Notes under the pieces: model-generated | Told to the model about the DNA's origin: nothing | The model's database searches: none | Seen by the model: the letters and a program-made list of their open reading frames with translations, nothing else | Made by a program: the position numbers and the translations under genes | From: Serinicoccus chungangensis | GTDB taxonomy: Bacteria; Actinomycetota; Actinomycetes; Actinomycetales; Dermatophilaceae | Direction: 5' to 3' | Length of the DNA: 64,000 bases | NCBI RefSeq assembly: GCF_006337125.1 | Contig: NZ_CP040887.1 | Coordinates: forward strand, 3,038,001 to 3,102,000 | Part shown: positions 1 through 9,010 of the stretch, one piece after another | Layout: each line of letters starts with the position of its first letter | Numbering within the stretch: the first letter of the stretch is position 1

Positions 1-249
1 TCGGAGTGGATGCTCCGACGTCACCCGGCCATCGCGCAGGACTCCAAGGCCGCCTCGCGCCTGATGGGTCAGATCGCCTTCGCCCACGCCTGCAGCGGCC
101 ATCGCAAGGACGCAGCCTCGTGGGTCGTGCGGACCCTGCGGCACAATCCGCTGGAGCTCCGTGGCCCGTTGGCGGCAGCGGTGGCCGTCTGGCCGCGGGC
201 CGGCGGGACCGTCCTGAACGTGCTGCACCGTCTAGGACGTGGTGTGTGA
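1..249 (+). CDS. C-terminal fragment of a family-2-type glycosyltransferase (cut by window edge)
   Basis: The reading frame is open from base 1 and stops with TGA at 247-249; only the last ~82 residues are visible. The tail is Arg/Ala-rich with an amphipathic helical character (residues like GHRKDAASWVVRTLRHNPLE, then a hydrophobic stretch), which resembles the C-terminal region of GT2 polysaccharide glycosyltransferases rather than the catalytic GT-A part, which lies outside the window. The stop overlaps the GTG start of the next gene (GTGTGA), so the two are translationally coupled; a second glycosyltransferase there supports an exopolysaccharide or cell-wall glycan operon. The assignment is inferred mainly from context; the catalytic motifs cannot be seen. 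Confidence 0.5.
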   Translation, partial: SEWMLRRHPAIAQDSKAASRLMGQIAFAHACSGHRKDAASWVVRTLRHNPLELRGPLAAAVAVWPRAGGTVLNVLHRLGRGV

Positions 250-1181
250 CCTACTCCGACCTGCTCGTGGCATCATCGGGCGGCCACCTGGAGGAACTCG
301 TCGAGCTGACCTACCAGCTGGACCCTCCGCCCAGGCGGCCGCTCTGGGTCACCACGCGGACGGTGCAGTCGGAGTACCTGCTGGCGGGGAAGGAGGTCGT
401 GTGGACTCCTGCCGTCGGATCGCGGCAGGGGTGGCGGGCCCTCCGGTCCCTCCCACGCGCTCACCGCCTCGTGCGGCGCCACCGTCCCGGACGGGTCATC
501 TCGACCGGAGCCGCCCTGGCGGTGCCCTACCTGCTGGCGGCCCGGGCCGCCGGGGCGAGCGTGCACTACATCGAGAGCGCCACCCGGCTGCACGGCCCCT
601 CCCTCAGCGGACGGATCCTGGAGCTCGTCCCCGGGGTGCACCTGCACCACCAGGCCTTCCTGGAGCCGCGGCACGGATGGCAGCGCACGGGCAGCGTGTT
701 CGACGCGTTCCGGTCGGGGCCGGAGCGCGAACCCACCGACACCAACGCCCTGCTCATGGTCGGGACCGAGCGGTTCCCGTTCCGACGGGCGGTGGACCTC
801 CTGACGTCGGTGCCGGACCAGACGTGGGTCGCCCAGACGGGCCACACCCCCGTCGACCACGACGACCCACGGTGCCGGCAGTGGATGCGCCCGGACCTCC
901 TGGCCGACCTGGTCACGAGGTCGGGGCTCGTCGTCACGCACGCGGGCGTCGGCTCCATCCTGCTCGCGCTGAGAGCCGGACGACATCCGGTCGTCGTGCC
1001 ACGTCTGCACCGGCTGGGCGAGCACGCGGACGACCACCAGGTGCAGCTGGCCGACGACCTCGAGCGTCGAGGGCTGGTCAGCGTCCTGCGCCCGGACGAC
1101 GACCCCGGCCCGGTCCTCGCGGAGGCGAGGCGCCGCAGCACCGTGCGGAATCAGCCTGCGACCCTCGACCTCGCGCGCTGA
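246..1181 (+). CDS. Fused Alg14/Alg13-type (PssD-PssE-like) UDP-sugar glycosyltransferase
   Basis: 311 residues from the GTG at 246; this start is chosen because it overlaps the upstream stop and gives the family's N-terminus directly. The first ~15 residues carry SSGGHLEE, the Alg14/PssD nucleotide-binding signature, and HYIESATR near residue 106 is the matching second Alg14 motif. The C-terminal half resembles Alg13/PssE: LMVGTERFPFRRAV, then THAGVGSI near residue 232, followed by GRHPVVVPR and a GEHADDHQ segment that would bind the UDP-sugar. In many bacteria these halves are separate proteins acting at the inner membrane face in exopolysaccharide assembly; here they are one chain. No membrane anchor is obvious. 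The gene ends one base before the convergent surface-protein gene, with no intergenic space. The sugar and acceptor cannot be deduced. Confidence 0.75.
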   Translation: MTYSDLLVASSGGHLEELVELTYQLDPPPRRPLWVTTRTVQSEYLLAGKEVVWTPAVGSRQGWRALRSLPRAHRLVRRHRPGRVISTGAALAVPYLLAARAAGASVHYIESATRLHGPSLSGRILELVPGVHLHHQAFLEPRHGWQRTGSVFDAFRSGPEREPTDTNALLMVGTERFPFRRAVDLLTSVPDQTWVAQTGHTPVDHDDPRCRQWMRPDLLADLVTRSGLVVTHAGVGSILLALRAGRHPVVVPRLHRLGEHADDHQVQLADDLERRGLVSVLRPDDDPGPVLAEARRRSTVRNQPATLDLAR

Positions 1182-4100
1182 TCAGCCCGGCTGCTCCGAC
1201 AGGACGGCGTCGAGGTCGAAGCTGAGGTCCCGGGTCCCGCGGTAGTTCAGGTGGGTCTCCGCGGCCACGACGTTGGTCCCGTCGACGAGCAGGTCGACCG
1301 GCACCTCGATCACCAGCGGGTCGGCCAGCGCCACGTCGCGTCGCCGCGCGGACGGCGCATACGTGAAGTGGGTGACCTCACCCTCACGCATGTTCTGCCG
1401 ACCCACCTCGACCCCGTTGACGTAGATCACCGCACCGTCGTCGGCCACCGTGTCCAGCACCAACGAGACCACCCGGTCCGCACGCTCGACCTCGAACTCC
1501 CGCACGAAGTACGCCGCCCGCGGCCGGTCCGTCGTCGGACCGTCCACATCGATGTCCGTCGCCACCTGCGGGAACCCGAAGCCCAACGGCGCCGCACCAG
1601 GCTGCCACCCGGCCAGGTCACCACCAGCCTTCCACTGCGCGACCGGAGCATCCGCACCGTAGTACCACGACCACGACGCATCCCGCTCGATCACCGTCGA
1701 GGTCACCGGCTCCACACTCTCCGAGACCGTCACGTCCTCGGACACCGAGACCTCGGCACCCTCGTCATCGGTCACGGTCAACGTCACCTCGTAGGTGCCG
1801 GCCGACGCATACGTGTGCGTCGCCGTCACCCCCTCACCGACACCACCATCACCGAAGTCCCAGACGTAGGACACGATCTCCCCGTCCTCGTCCACCGACG
1901 ACGACGCATCCACCGACACCTCCAACAGCTCGGAGACGGTCGCGAAGCCGGCGTTGGGCGGCTGGTTCGGGGTGCCTGCCCCCGCAGCCAGGGTGGTCAT
2001 CTCGGCGTCGAGGTCGAAGCTGAGGTCCCGGGTCCCGCGGTAGTTCAGGTGGGTCTCCGCGGCCACGACGTTGGTCCCGTCGACGAGCAGGTCGACCGGC
2101 ACCTCGATCACCAGCGGGTCGGCCAGCGCCACGTCGCGTCGCCGCGCGGACGGCGCATACGTGAAGTGGGTGACCTCACCCTCACGCATGTTCTGCCGAC
2201 CCACCTCGACCCCGTTGACGTAGATCACCGCACCGTCGTCGGCCACCGTGTCCAGCACCAACGAGACCACCCGGTCCGCACGCTCGACCTCGAACTCCCG
2301 CACGAAGTACGCCGCCCGCGGCCGGTCCGTCGTCGGACCGTCCACATCGATGTCCGTCGCCACCTGCGGGAACCCGAAGCCCAACGGCGCCGCACCAGGC
2401 TGCCACCCGGCCAGGTCACCACCAGCCTTCCACTGCGCGACCGGAGCATCCGCACCGTAGTACCACGACCACGACGCATCCCGCTCGATCACCGTCGAGG
2501 TCACCGGCTCCACACTCTCCGAGACCGTCACGTCCTCGGACACCGAGACCTCGGCACCCTCGTCATCGGTCACGGTCAACGTCACCTCGTAGGTGCCGGC
2601 CGACGCATACGTGTGCGTCGCCGTCACCCCCTCACCGACACCACCATCACCGAAGTCCCAGACGTAGGACACGATCTCCCCGTCCTCGTCCACCGACGAC
2701 GACGCATCCACCGACACCTCCAACAGCTCGGTCTCGGCGGTGAAGGCCGCCGTCGGCTCGACGTTGGGCTGGACCGCCACGGTGACGTCCTGCGTGCTGG
2801 TGGCCTCACCACCGCGGTCGTCGGTCACGGTGAGCGTCACCTCGTAGGTGCCGGCCTGAGCGAAGGTGTGGGTCGTCGTGACGCCCTCACCGGTCTCGCC
2901 GTCGCCGAAGTCCCACGCGTAGCCGACGATCTCGCCGTCCTCGTCCGCGCTGGCAGACGCATCCAGCGACAGCACCAGGTCGTCGCTCGAGGTCGTGAAC
3001 TGCGCCGTCGGGTCGACGTTGGGCGGGCCCTGCACGCTCACGCTCTGCGTGCTCGTGGCCTCACCACCGCGGTCGTCGGTCACGGTGAGCGTCACCTCGT
3101 AGGTGCCGTCCGCCGCGTAGGCGTGCGTCGTCGTGACGCCCTCACCGGTCTCGCCGTCACCGAAGTCCCACGCGTAGCCGACGATCTCGCCGTCCTCGTC
3201 CGCGCTGGCAGAGGCATCCAACGACAGCGTCAGGTCGTCGGTCGAGGTCGTGAACTCGGCGGTCGGGGCTGCGTTCTGCGCCGTTCCGGCGGCGTAGTGC
3301 GCAGCCACCCTCGCTGCGGCCAGCGGGGTCGAGTAGACGGCGGCCTCGTCGAGCGAACCCTGGAAGTAGCTGCTGCTGGCGCCGGACCAGGTGCGGTCGC
3401 CGCCGATCCGCCAGTAGCCCGTGTAGGCCTGGGCGTCGGTCTGCGGGTGGGTCCCGACCAGCTCGCCGTCGACGTAGAGCGCCATCCCGTCCGGCCCCTG
3501 GGTGCCGACCACGTGGTGCCACTGGCCGTCGTTGTAGGCGCCGGTGGTCGTGATGGTGTTCTCGGCGCCCGTCCAGACACCGAACGTCAGGGTGCCGTTG
3601 TTGCGCATGTATATGTGCCGGTCGTAGCTGCCCGACAACCCGGACGCGGCATTGCCGAAGCCGATGAGCTTGCCACCACGCGTGCTGGTGGTCGAGAACC
3701 AGGTCTCGACCGAGAACGCGCCCGGGTCGTTCACAGCGGTGTCGGGGCTGCCGACCACCGCGCCGTCGGACCCGTTGAACGCGGCTGCCCGGTCGGGGTT
3801 GTCGACGAGGGCGCCGGCCTGGTCCTTGGTGACACCGCCCTGGTAGACGCCCGGACGGTCACGCTGGCTGGAGTCCTGGGCGTAGGTGCCGCTCGACTCG
3901 TCCAGACGCCAGTAGAGGTCCGGCTCGTCGACCATGACGGAGGCACCGTAGACGTCGGTCGGGACCGGGATGCTCGCCTCGATCTTCGCGGTCGCGGTCC
4001 GGAAGCTGCCCTCGTCGTCCGCGACGCGCAGGGACACCGTGTAGGTCCCCGTGCGGTCGTAGGTGTGCTCGACGGTCGGCCCGGTGCTCGTCGTGCCGTC

Positions 4101-6530
4101 ACCGAGGTCCCACGCGTAGGAGACGATCTCGCCGTCGTCGCTCGACGCGGAACCGTCGAGGCTGACGGTGAGCCCGTCGGTCTGCGCATCGATCTGCGGC
4201 ACCGGGGCCGGGTTGCCGTCACCGGTCTCGAGGACCCTCGTGCTGGCGGACACGTTGCCCGCGGTGTCGGCAGCGCGCACGAAGAACCTGTTGGCTCCGC
4301 CCTTGGGGACGGTGAGGGACGTGCCCCCGGTCGTCGCCACGGCGCGGTCGTCCCGCAGCACCTGGTAGGCCGAGGTGCCGGAGACGGCCGACCAGGCCAG
4401 GGTCACGGTGCTGGCGGTCTGGCTGACGATGCGGAAGGAACCGGGCGTGCCAGGAGCCGTCGTGTCGCGCGGTGCCCAACGGGCGAACCCGCCGAGCCAG
4501 CGGGATCCGGAGGTGGTCAGCCCGCTCGTGACGTCACCACCACCCCACACCGTGCCGTCGTCGGCGATCTCGATGGCCCAGATGGCCGACCCCAGACGGG
4601 TGCGGAACTCCGGCGTGAACTCGGGGACGTAGTCACCGGTCGAGGGGTCCCACTGCCCGATCCAGCCGATGGTGTCGGCCTGGTTCCACGCCGACCCCAC
4701 GTCGGACCAGGTGTAGGCGTCCTGGTAGACCCAGTTGTTGCAGTGACATCCCGCGAACAGCTGCCCGTCGCGGATCTCGATGGCCTGCATGTCGCCACCG
4801 CGCTTGGTGATGCTTCCCCCCAGACGCTCGTAGGTGCTGGTGGAGAAGTCGAAGAGGGAGTGCTCGGACCCGCCCACCCAGACGCGGTCGCCGTGCTGAC
4901 GGATCGCCCGCTGGTAGTTCTTGTTGGCGTTGCTCCACGTGGGGTTCCAGGCCACCGGGTCCAGGGCGCCGGTGTCGCTCATGACGGCAGCGGCGCGGAA
5001 GGCCGTGGCCTGCCCGGACCGGTCGAAGAAGCCGGAGAAGTAGGCGCGCTCACCGTCCTCGCTGGCGGAGACGTCGAGCACGGTGCCGTTGAACTCGGGG
5101 TTCCACAGGTTGGGGGTGCCGTTGCTCGCAGCGACACGTCCGGCGTTGCGGGCATACACGCGGTTGCCCCCGTCGGAGCCGCTGAGGTGGGTGAAGCTCC
5201 CACCGAGGTAGACGTAGCCGTCGCTGCCAACGTCGACGGCCTCGACGCGCACGTCACCGGGTGATGTGGCGTTCTCCAGCCGCACCCCCCACGTGCTCGA
5301 CGACGCACCGGTCGCCGGGTTCAGCGCGACCAGACCCTGGGCCGGCTGCCCGTTGGCGGAGGTGAAGTCGCCCCCGACGAGCAGCTGACCGTTCGGGAGT
5401 GCGGCCAGGGTGCGGACCTGCTCGTTGAGGACCGGGGCGAAGCCGGGGATGAACTGGCCGCTGGTGGCGTTGAAGGCGGCGAGGAACGGGCGCTCGACAC
5501 GACCGGCACCGTTGGCGTCCTGCTGCGCCCACCGGAAGTTGCCGCCGACGAACATCACGTTGCCGATCTGCTCGAACGCCTGCACCTCGACGTTGCCCTC
5601 GGTGCCCGTCCGGCCGGCGAGACCGGCGACCCCCCACGGGTTGACCAGGGCCGCGGACGATGCCGCGGGAGCGTTCTCGACCTTGGCGGTGCCGCCGTCG
5701 GCGATGGATGCGAAGGGGCTGCCGAAGGTGGTGAGGCGTGGCCTGATGTAGATCTCGGCGTAGGGCAGGGCGTTGCCGACCCCGGCGGCGCTGGACCAGA
5801 GGTAGGTCGTGTCGTTGTTCTGACCGACGACCTGGGAGCCGTAGGCGAAGCCCCAGTTGTAGCCCTGCGTCGACAGGATGTTGGCGGTGACGTAGCTGAG
5901 GCCGGAACCGTTGCCGAAGCCGAGCGTCTGACCACCGGTGCCGCTCACACCGCCGACATTCCACCGTGACAGACGGTGCTCGGCGCCCATGCTCCACACC
6001 CAGCGGTCCCGGTTGGCGAACTGGAAGCGGACCTCCTGCCAGGTGCTGCCGTCGCTGCTCGAGGCGCGGCGGACCCGGATGTCGTCCTGCATCCGGTCCA
6101 CCCGACCGTCGATGAGCTTGTCGATGGTGGCCGAGCCCAGCTGCACCCCCCGCGTCAGCGGCGGCTGCGCCTGCCGCAGCTCGGAGACGTCACCCTTGCC
6201 GTCGTAGGAGGTGGTCCACTGCTGACGGCCGCTCCCGATCCGGACCCAGCCCCCGCCGTCCGTGGTCATGTCGCACCAGAACTGCTCCGGCGCCGTCATC
6301 TCCGGCGTGAGCAGCCAGTAGGAGCCGTCCGGTGAGTCCGGGTTGAGCTGCTTGATCTCCCAGCACGAGACCGCTGCCGTGTCGGTGGTGAGTCCGGAGT
6401 ACCGGGAGAGGTCGAGCTCCGGATCGGCGGCCTGCGCCGGGGACGGGGGCACGAGCCCACCGAGGGCCAGCGCCATGGCGAGGACGCCGATCAGCCAGCC
6501 GGGGATACGCGTGCTCTGGACCCTAGTCAT
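1182..6530 (-). CDS. Giant secreted multidomain protein: fibrinogen-like, beta-propeller, FN3, PKD, LamG and twin C-terminal modules
   Basis: 1782 residues from the ATG at 6530, preceded by GGAGAGGGAGAACC. A Sec signal peptide ends near AQA, about residue 35. Domains in order: fibrinogen C-like (CWEIKQLNP...CDMTTDGGGW, ~40-270); a delta/beta-propeller of VFVGGNF / LLVGGDFT-type blades (~280-690); fibronectin III (~695-775); PKD (~780-860, DLGDGTTSTG); a LamG/concanavalin-like domain (~865-1085, DGQWHHVVGT, ALYVDGELVG); three further PKD domains; and two identical copies of [PKD + ~170-residue beta-sandwich with DDGAVIYVNGVEVG], the second copy lacking only its linker. No LPXTG anchor or C-terminal membrane helix is seen, so it is probably released or held by glycan binding. 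Likely an adhesin or glycan-binding matrix protein. The related C-terminal module recurs in the gene ending at 22000. Confidence 0.85.
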   Translation of the reverse strand: MTRVQSTRIPGWLIGVLAMALALGGLVPPSPAQAADPELDLSRYSGLTTDTAAVSCWEIKQLNPDSPDGSYWLLTPEMTAPEQFWCDMTTDGGGWVRIGSGRQQWTTSYDGKGDVSELRQAQPPLTRGVQLGSATIDKLIDGRVDRMQDDIRVRRASSSDGSTWQEVRFQFANRDRWVWSMGAEHRLSRWNVGGVSGTGGQTLGFGNGSGLSYVTANILSTQGYNWGFAYGSQVVGQNNDTTYLWSSAAGVGNALPYAEIYIRPRLTTFGSPFASIADGGTAKVENAPAASSAALVNPWGVAGLAGRTGTEGNVEVQAFEQIGNVMFVGGNFRWAQQDANGAGRVERPFLAAFNATSGQFIPGFAPVLNEQVRTLAALPNGQLLVGGDFTSANGQPAQGLVALNPATGASSSTWGVRLENATSPGDVRVEAVDVGSDGYVYLGGSFTHLSGSDGGNRVYARNAGRVAASNGTPNLWNPEFNGTVLDVSASEDGERAYFSGFFDRSGQATAFRAAAVMSDTGALDPVAWNPTWSNANKNYQRAIRQHGDRVWVGGSEHSLFDFSTSTYERLGGSITKRGGDMQAIEIRDGQLFAGCHCNNWVYQDAYTWSDVGSAWNQADTIGWIGQWDPSTGDYVPEFTPEFRTRLGSAIWAIEIADDGTVWGGGDVTSGLTTSGSRWLGGFARWAPRDTTAPGTPGSFRIVSQTASTVTLAWSAVSGTSAYQVLRDDRAVATTGGTSLTVPKGGANRFFVRAADTAGNVSASTRVLETGDGNPAPVPQIDAQTDGLTVSLDGSASSDDGEIVSYAWDLGDGTTSTGPTVEHTYDRTGTYTVSLRVADDEGSFRTATAKIEASIPVPTDVYGASVMVDEPDLYWRLDESSGTYAQDSSQRDRPGVYQGGVTKDQAGALVDNPDRAAAFNGSDGAVVGSPDTAVNDPGAFSVETWFSTTSTRGGKLIGFGNAASGLSGSYDRHIYMRNNGTLTFGVWTGAENTITTTGAYNDGQWHHVVGTQGPDGMALYVDGELVGTHPQTDAQAYTGYWRIGGDRTWSGASSSYFQGSLDEAAVYSTPLAAARVAAHYAAGTAQNAAPTAEFTTSTDDLTLSLDASASADEDGEIVGYAWDFGDGETGEGVTTTHAYAADGTYEVTLTVTDDRGGEATSTQSVSVQGPPNVDPTAQFTTSSDDLVLSLDASASADEDGEIVGYAWDFGDGETGEGVTTTHTFAQAGTYEVTLTVTDDRGGEATSTQDVTVAVQPNVEPTAAFTAETELLEVSVDASSSVDEDGEIVSYVWDFGDGGVGEGVTATHTYASAGTYEVTLTVTDDEGAEVSVSEDVTVSESVEPVTSTVIERDASWSWYYGADAPVAQWKAGGDLAGWQPGAAPLGFGFPQVATDIDVDGPTTDRPRAAYFVREFEVERADRVVSLVLDTVADDGAVIYVNGVEVGRQNMREGEVTHFTYAPSARRRDVALADPLVIEVPVDLLVDGTNVVAAETHLNYRGTRDLSFDLDAEMTTLAAGAGTPNQPPNAGFATVSELLEVSVDASSSVDEDGEIVSYVWDFGDGGVGEGVTATHTYASAGTYEVTLTVTDDEGAEVSVSEDVTVSESVEPVTSTVIERDASWSWYYGADAPVAQWKAGGDLAGWQPGAAPLGFGFPQVATDIDVDGPTTDRPRAAYFVREFEVERADRVVSLVLDTVADDGAVIYVNGVEVGRQNMREGEVTHFTYAPSARRRDVALADPLVIEVPVDLLVDGTNVVAAETHLNYRGTRDLSFDLDAVLSEQPG
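1205..1933. repeat. 729-bp direct repeat, copy 1, inside the surface-protein gene
   Basis: Pairs with 2003-2731 at an offset of exactly 798 bp. I saw no difference between the copies; the encoded protein copies are identical and even the shadow frames are identical. It encodes one PKD domain plus the C-terminal beta-sandwich module. Identity at synonymous positions implies recent duplication or ongoing gene conversion. Confidence 0.9.
2003..2731. repeat. 729-bp direct repeat, copy 2
   Basis: Second copy of the 1205-1933 repeat, separated from it by a 69-bp unique linker that encodes a short alanine/proline-rich hinge. A unit number different from two is possible in other isolates or if the assembly collapsed the repeat. 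Confidence 0.9.
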
Positions 6531-6652
6531 GCTCAGGGTTCTCCCTCTCCGCCCTGTGAGCGGCCTGCGGTCGTGCCACGTCTCTCCGGTGCGCGGGGGC
6601 TGCACCCCCCGGCCACCGCGCGATGGCATACCTGAATGTTTGGTAAAAAGAG

Positions 6653-6680
6653 AGTAAAGCCACTGTCAGAGATTTATCAA
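6653..6680 (-). promoter_or_regulatory. Candidate promoter of the giant surface-protein gene
   Basis: Reading the minus strand, TTGATA (6680-6675) and TTTACT (6658-6653) are separated by 16 nt, in the only clearly AT-rich patch of this end of the window (about 6635-6680). This leaves a ~120-nt leader before the ATG at 6530. Seen by eye only. Confidence 0.4.
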
Positions 6681-6700
6681 GGGCCCGGCAGGACGACTTT

Positions 6701-6729
6701 CGCCCGCCCGGCGCGTGACCGGGCGGGCG
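6701..6729. terminator. GC-rich hairpin, likely terminator of the LamG-like gene
   Basis: Perfect 11-bp arms (6701-6711 and 6719-6729) around a 7-nt loop, about 60 nt downstream of the minus-strand stop at 6789. No long U-tract follows, as is common for actinobacterial terminators. Confidence 0.55.
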
Positions 6730-6788
6730 AGAAAGGGTGGACGTCCTCGGCGGGGCCTCCTGACCGGGCACGGGACCCGGCGGAGGCG

Positions 6789-7589
6789 TCAGGACCTGAT
6801 GTCGAGGAACGGGTCGCTGATGACGCCGTTGAACTGGTCGGTGGCCGACCGGATGACGGACCCGTCAGCAGCCAGCTTGCCGCCCACGGAGAGCGGCGTC
6901 CGCGTCTTGGACCACCGCAGCGAGCCGATCGAGCCGGACGACCGGGATGAGGTGACCCGGTCCCCTCCGGAGAGATGCTCGGTCACGCGCAACGTCACCG
7001 TGGACCCGTCCCGCACGCACTCCGCCGAGTACCACCGGTGCCAGTAGACCGGCACCGTGGACCGGACCGTCACCGCGCCGGCGTCGCCCGCCACGCGGCA
7101 GGCGACCCGGCCACCGTCGACCTCGATCTTGTACTGCGCCGGGTCGGAGGCCAGACCCCGTTGGATGAGGTTGTCGCCGTTGTCCGTGGTCGTCCCCGAG
7201 GAGCGCTGGTCCTTCTTGAACGTGGCGCCGAAGCTGAAGTCCCTCGAGCCGGGCGCGAGCGGGTCACCGGACTGCGCCTGGTGCCGCACCCGCATGATGG
7301 CCCGCGGGGCGGACCAGCCGGACGCAGGAGCGGGCAGCCGGACCGCCGCATCCCCCCAGCGGTCGCGGTCGGCGGTCGCGGTCGCCCCGTAGACCGAGGC
7401 GATGTCAGCGGTCACCGGGAGCCCACCGGTGTTGACCAGGGAGGTGACGCGTGACCCCGGGGACGGGTACCCGGATGGTTCCAGGGCGACCTCGGATCCC
7501 GAAGGGGGCTGCGCGGCAGCCGCTCCGGTGGTGGCGCAGACCAGGGCGAGGACGGCGGCGGACAGGGAAAAAGTACGGCGAGCCTTCAC
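6789..7589 (-). CDS. Secreted LamG/concanavalin-like protein
   Basis: 266 residues from a GTG at 7589, with GAGGAG five bases upstream. An N-terminal signal peptide (KARRTFSL...TGAAAAQ) is followed by a single jelly-roll domain of the type seen in LamG-like secreted proteins: it carries NLIQRGLASDPAQYKIE, a central ...WHRWYSAECVRDG strand, and a conserved end PLSVGGKLAADGSVIRSATD. The lipoprotein ending at 23727 is a clear paralogue (same motifs NLIQRGLAS and IRSATDQFNGV). Both paralogues sit just upstream of, and on the same strand as, a propeller-type surface protein. It has no lipobox, unlike the paralogue. Function is unknown; carbohydrate or polymer binding outside the cell is inferred from the fold. 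Confidence 0.75.
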   Translation of the reverse strand: MKARRTFSLSAAVLALVCATTGAAAAQPPSGSEVALEPSGYPSPGSRVTSLVNTGGLPVTADIASVYGATATADRDRWGDAAVRLPAPASGWSAPRAIMRVRHQAQSGDPLAPGSRDFSFGATFKKDQRSSGTTTDNGDNLIQRGLASDPAQYKIEVDGGRVACRVAGDAGAVTVRSTVPVYWHRWYSAECVRDGSTVTLRVTEHLSGGDRVTSSRSSGSIGSLRWSKTRTPLSVGGKLAADGSVIRSATDQFNGVISDPFLDIRS

Positions 7590-7660
7590 GGTGGCTCCTC
7601 TCGTGTTCGGAACGGCACGAGAGTAGGGCACCCGGCGCTCCAGCGCCTGGCCAACCACGC

Positions 7661-8902
7661 TCATCCCCGCTGGTCGGTCACCCACATCCCCGTCAGACCG
7701 CGGAAGTGCGCGATGAACTTCTCGTGCTCGTGCGCCGGGTAGTGCCCGCGCACGGTGTCCGTGAGCAGGCGGTCGAAGTCCTCCGAGGACACCCAGTCCA
7801 TGACCCGCTCGGGCAGGTGCGGCAGGTGCTGCTCGCACCACTCCCAGTAGCGGTCGGTCTCGAACTCGGCGTCGGCGAGCTCGCGGTAGGCCTGCATCTT
7901 CTCGGTGTAGGTGCGGTCCGGGTCGTCGCCGATGGCGAAGTAGTCGCGCGGGTTGCGCACGCCGATGGCCGACTTGCGGCCGGTGACGAGGCAGTAGGTC
8001 GACCAGCGCACGAGGGCGGTGATGGCCCAGGGGAAGTAGTAGTGCAACGAGGTGATCGCGACGTCGGGGCAGGCGTTGGCGTAGTCGATGGGGTAGACCT
8101 CGTCGCCGGCGACGAGCATCTCGGCGGAGTTGAACTCCCACCCGAAGAAGGCGTTGACGACCTTGCTCACCGTCTCGGCCTCCCACCCTGCCTGCGGGGA
8201 GAGGAAGTCGTGGGTCACGGCATACCGGTTGTGCATCGGCTCGTCCGGTCGGAAGTCCATGACCATCGTCTCCGGGCCGATCGTCAGGGCCCGGGCGAAC
8301 TTGTCGTAGTCGACCGTCGCCTGCAGGTGCATGAGCATGTTGCCGGACTCGTCGTAGGCCTTGTGCAGACCCTCGACGTCCTTGACCTTGGAGACGCCGC
8401 GCCAGCCGCCGCCGTCGAAGGGCTTCATGAAGAGCGGGTAGCCGATGTCGGCGGCGATGGTCTCGAGGTCGAAGGGGTCGTTGTACTTCGCCGCCGTGTA
8501 GGCCCAGCGCACGTTGTCGACCGGGTTCTTGTAGGGCACCAGGACCGTCTTGGGGATCTTCATCCCCAGCCGCAGCATCGCGACGTAGGCGCTGTGCTTC
8601 TCCATCGACTGGAAGGTGAACGGGCTGTTGAGCAGGTAGGTGTCGTTCATCAACGACGCCTTCTTCAACCACTCCCGGGGGTGGTAGTACCAGTACGCCA
8701 GGCGGTCGATGACCAGCCCGTGACGGACCGGGTCGGTGAGGTCGAAGGGGTGGATCCGCACGCGCTCGCTGCTGATCGAGTGCGTCGCGCCGTCGGCCTG
8801 CACCGGGCCGACCATGGACATGATCGACTCGAAGGCGCGCGGCCAGTCCTCCTCCGCCCCGAGCAGCAGACCGATCAGGTGGGTGCGCACGTCGTTGGCC
8901 AT
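7661..8902 (-). CDS. ATP-grasp-like protein
   Basis: 413 residues from the ATG at 8902. A central segment around residues 160-180 (PLFMKPFDGGGWRGVSKV) is the typical ATP-grasp glycine-rich loop with its preceding lysine, and EVYPIDYANACPD near residue 280 resembles the metal-binding acidic/Asn motif of the fold. The protein is cytosolic, with no signal or membrane segment. Such stand-alone ATP-grasp proteins ligate a carboxylate to an amine or thiol using ATP; the substrate here is not indicated. It is transcribed alone, away from the ArsR gene at 9011, and the 108-bp gap between them may carry promoters for both. GTG-rich, high-GC codon use is like its neighbours. Confidence 0.65.
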   Translation of the reverse strand: MANDVRTHLIGLLLGAEEDWPRAFESIMSMVGPVQADGATHSISSERVRIHPFDLTDPVRHGLVIDRLAYWYYHPREWLKKASLMNDTYLLNSPFTFQSMEKHSAYVAMLRLGMKIPKTVLVPYKNPVDNVRWAYTAAKYNDPFDLETIAADIGYPLFMKPFDGGGWRGVSKVKDVEGLHKAYDESGNMLMHLQATVDYDKFARALTIGPETMVMDFRPDEPMHNRYAVTHDFLSPQAGWEAETVSKVVNAFFGWEFNSAEMLVAGDEVYPIDYANACPDVAITSLHYYFPWAITALVRWSTYCLVTGRKSAIGVRNPRDYFAIGDDPDRTYTEKMQAYRELADAEFETDRYWEWCEQHLPHLPERVMDWVSSEDFDRLLTDTVRGHYPAHEHEKFIAHFRGLTGMWVTDQRG

Positions 8903-8968
8903 GACCGGAACGTTAGCGCCTCGACGCCCCCGCGTCAGCGCACGACCCGGCCGAGTCGGGCCTGCTAT

Positions 8969-8984
8969 ATAAGCATTGACTTAT
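8969..8984. promoter_or_regulatory. Candidate ArsR/SmtB-type operator
   Basis: Inverted repeat ATAAG-cattga-CTTAT in an AT-rich island 27 bp before the ArsR-type gene at 9011. The form ATAAG-N6-CTTAT is close to known ArsR/SmtB half-sites, so autoregulation is inferred. TTGACT inside it could double as a -35 element. Confidence 0.5.
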
Positions 8985-9010
8985 GCGTTAGATGGTGCCA
9001 CGCTCGACTC

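Noticed and set aside
1251..5264. 1337-codon plus-strand frame
   Set aside because: Antisense shadow of the giant surface-protein gene; repetitive Arg/His/Val-rich composition, no domains.
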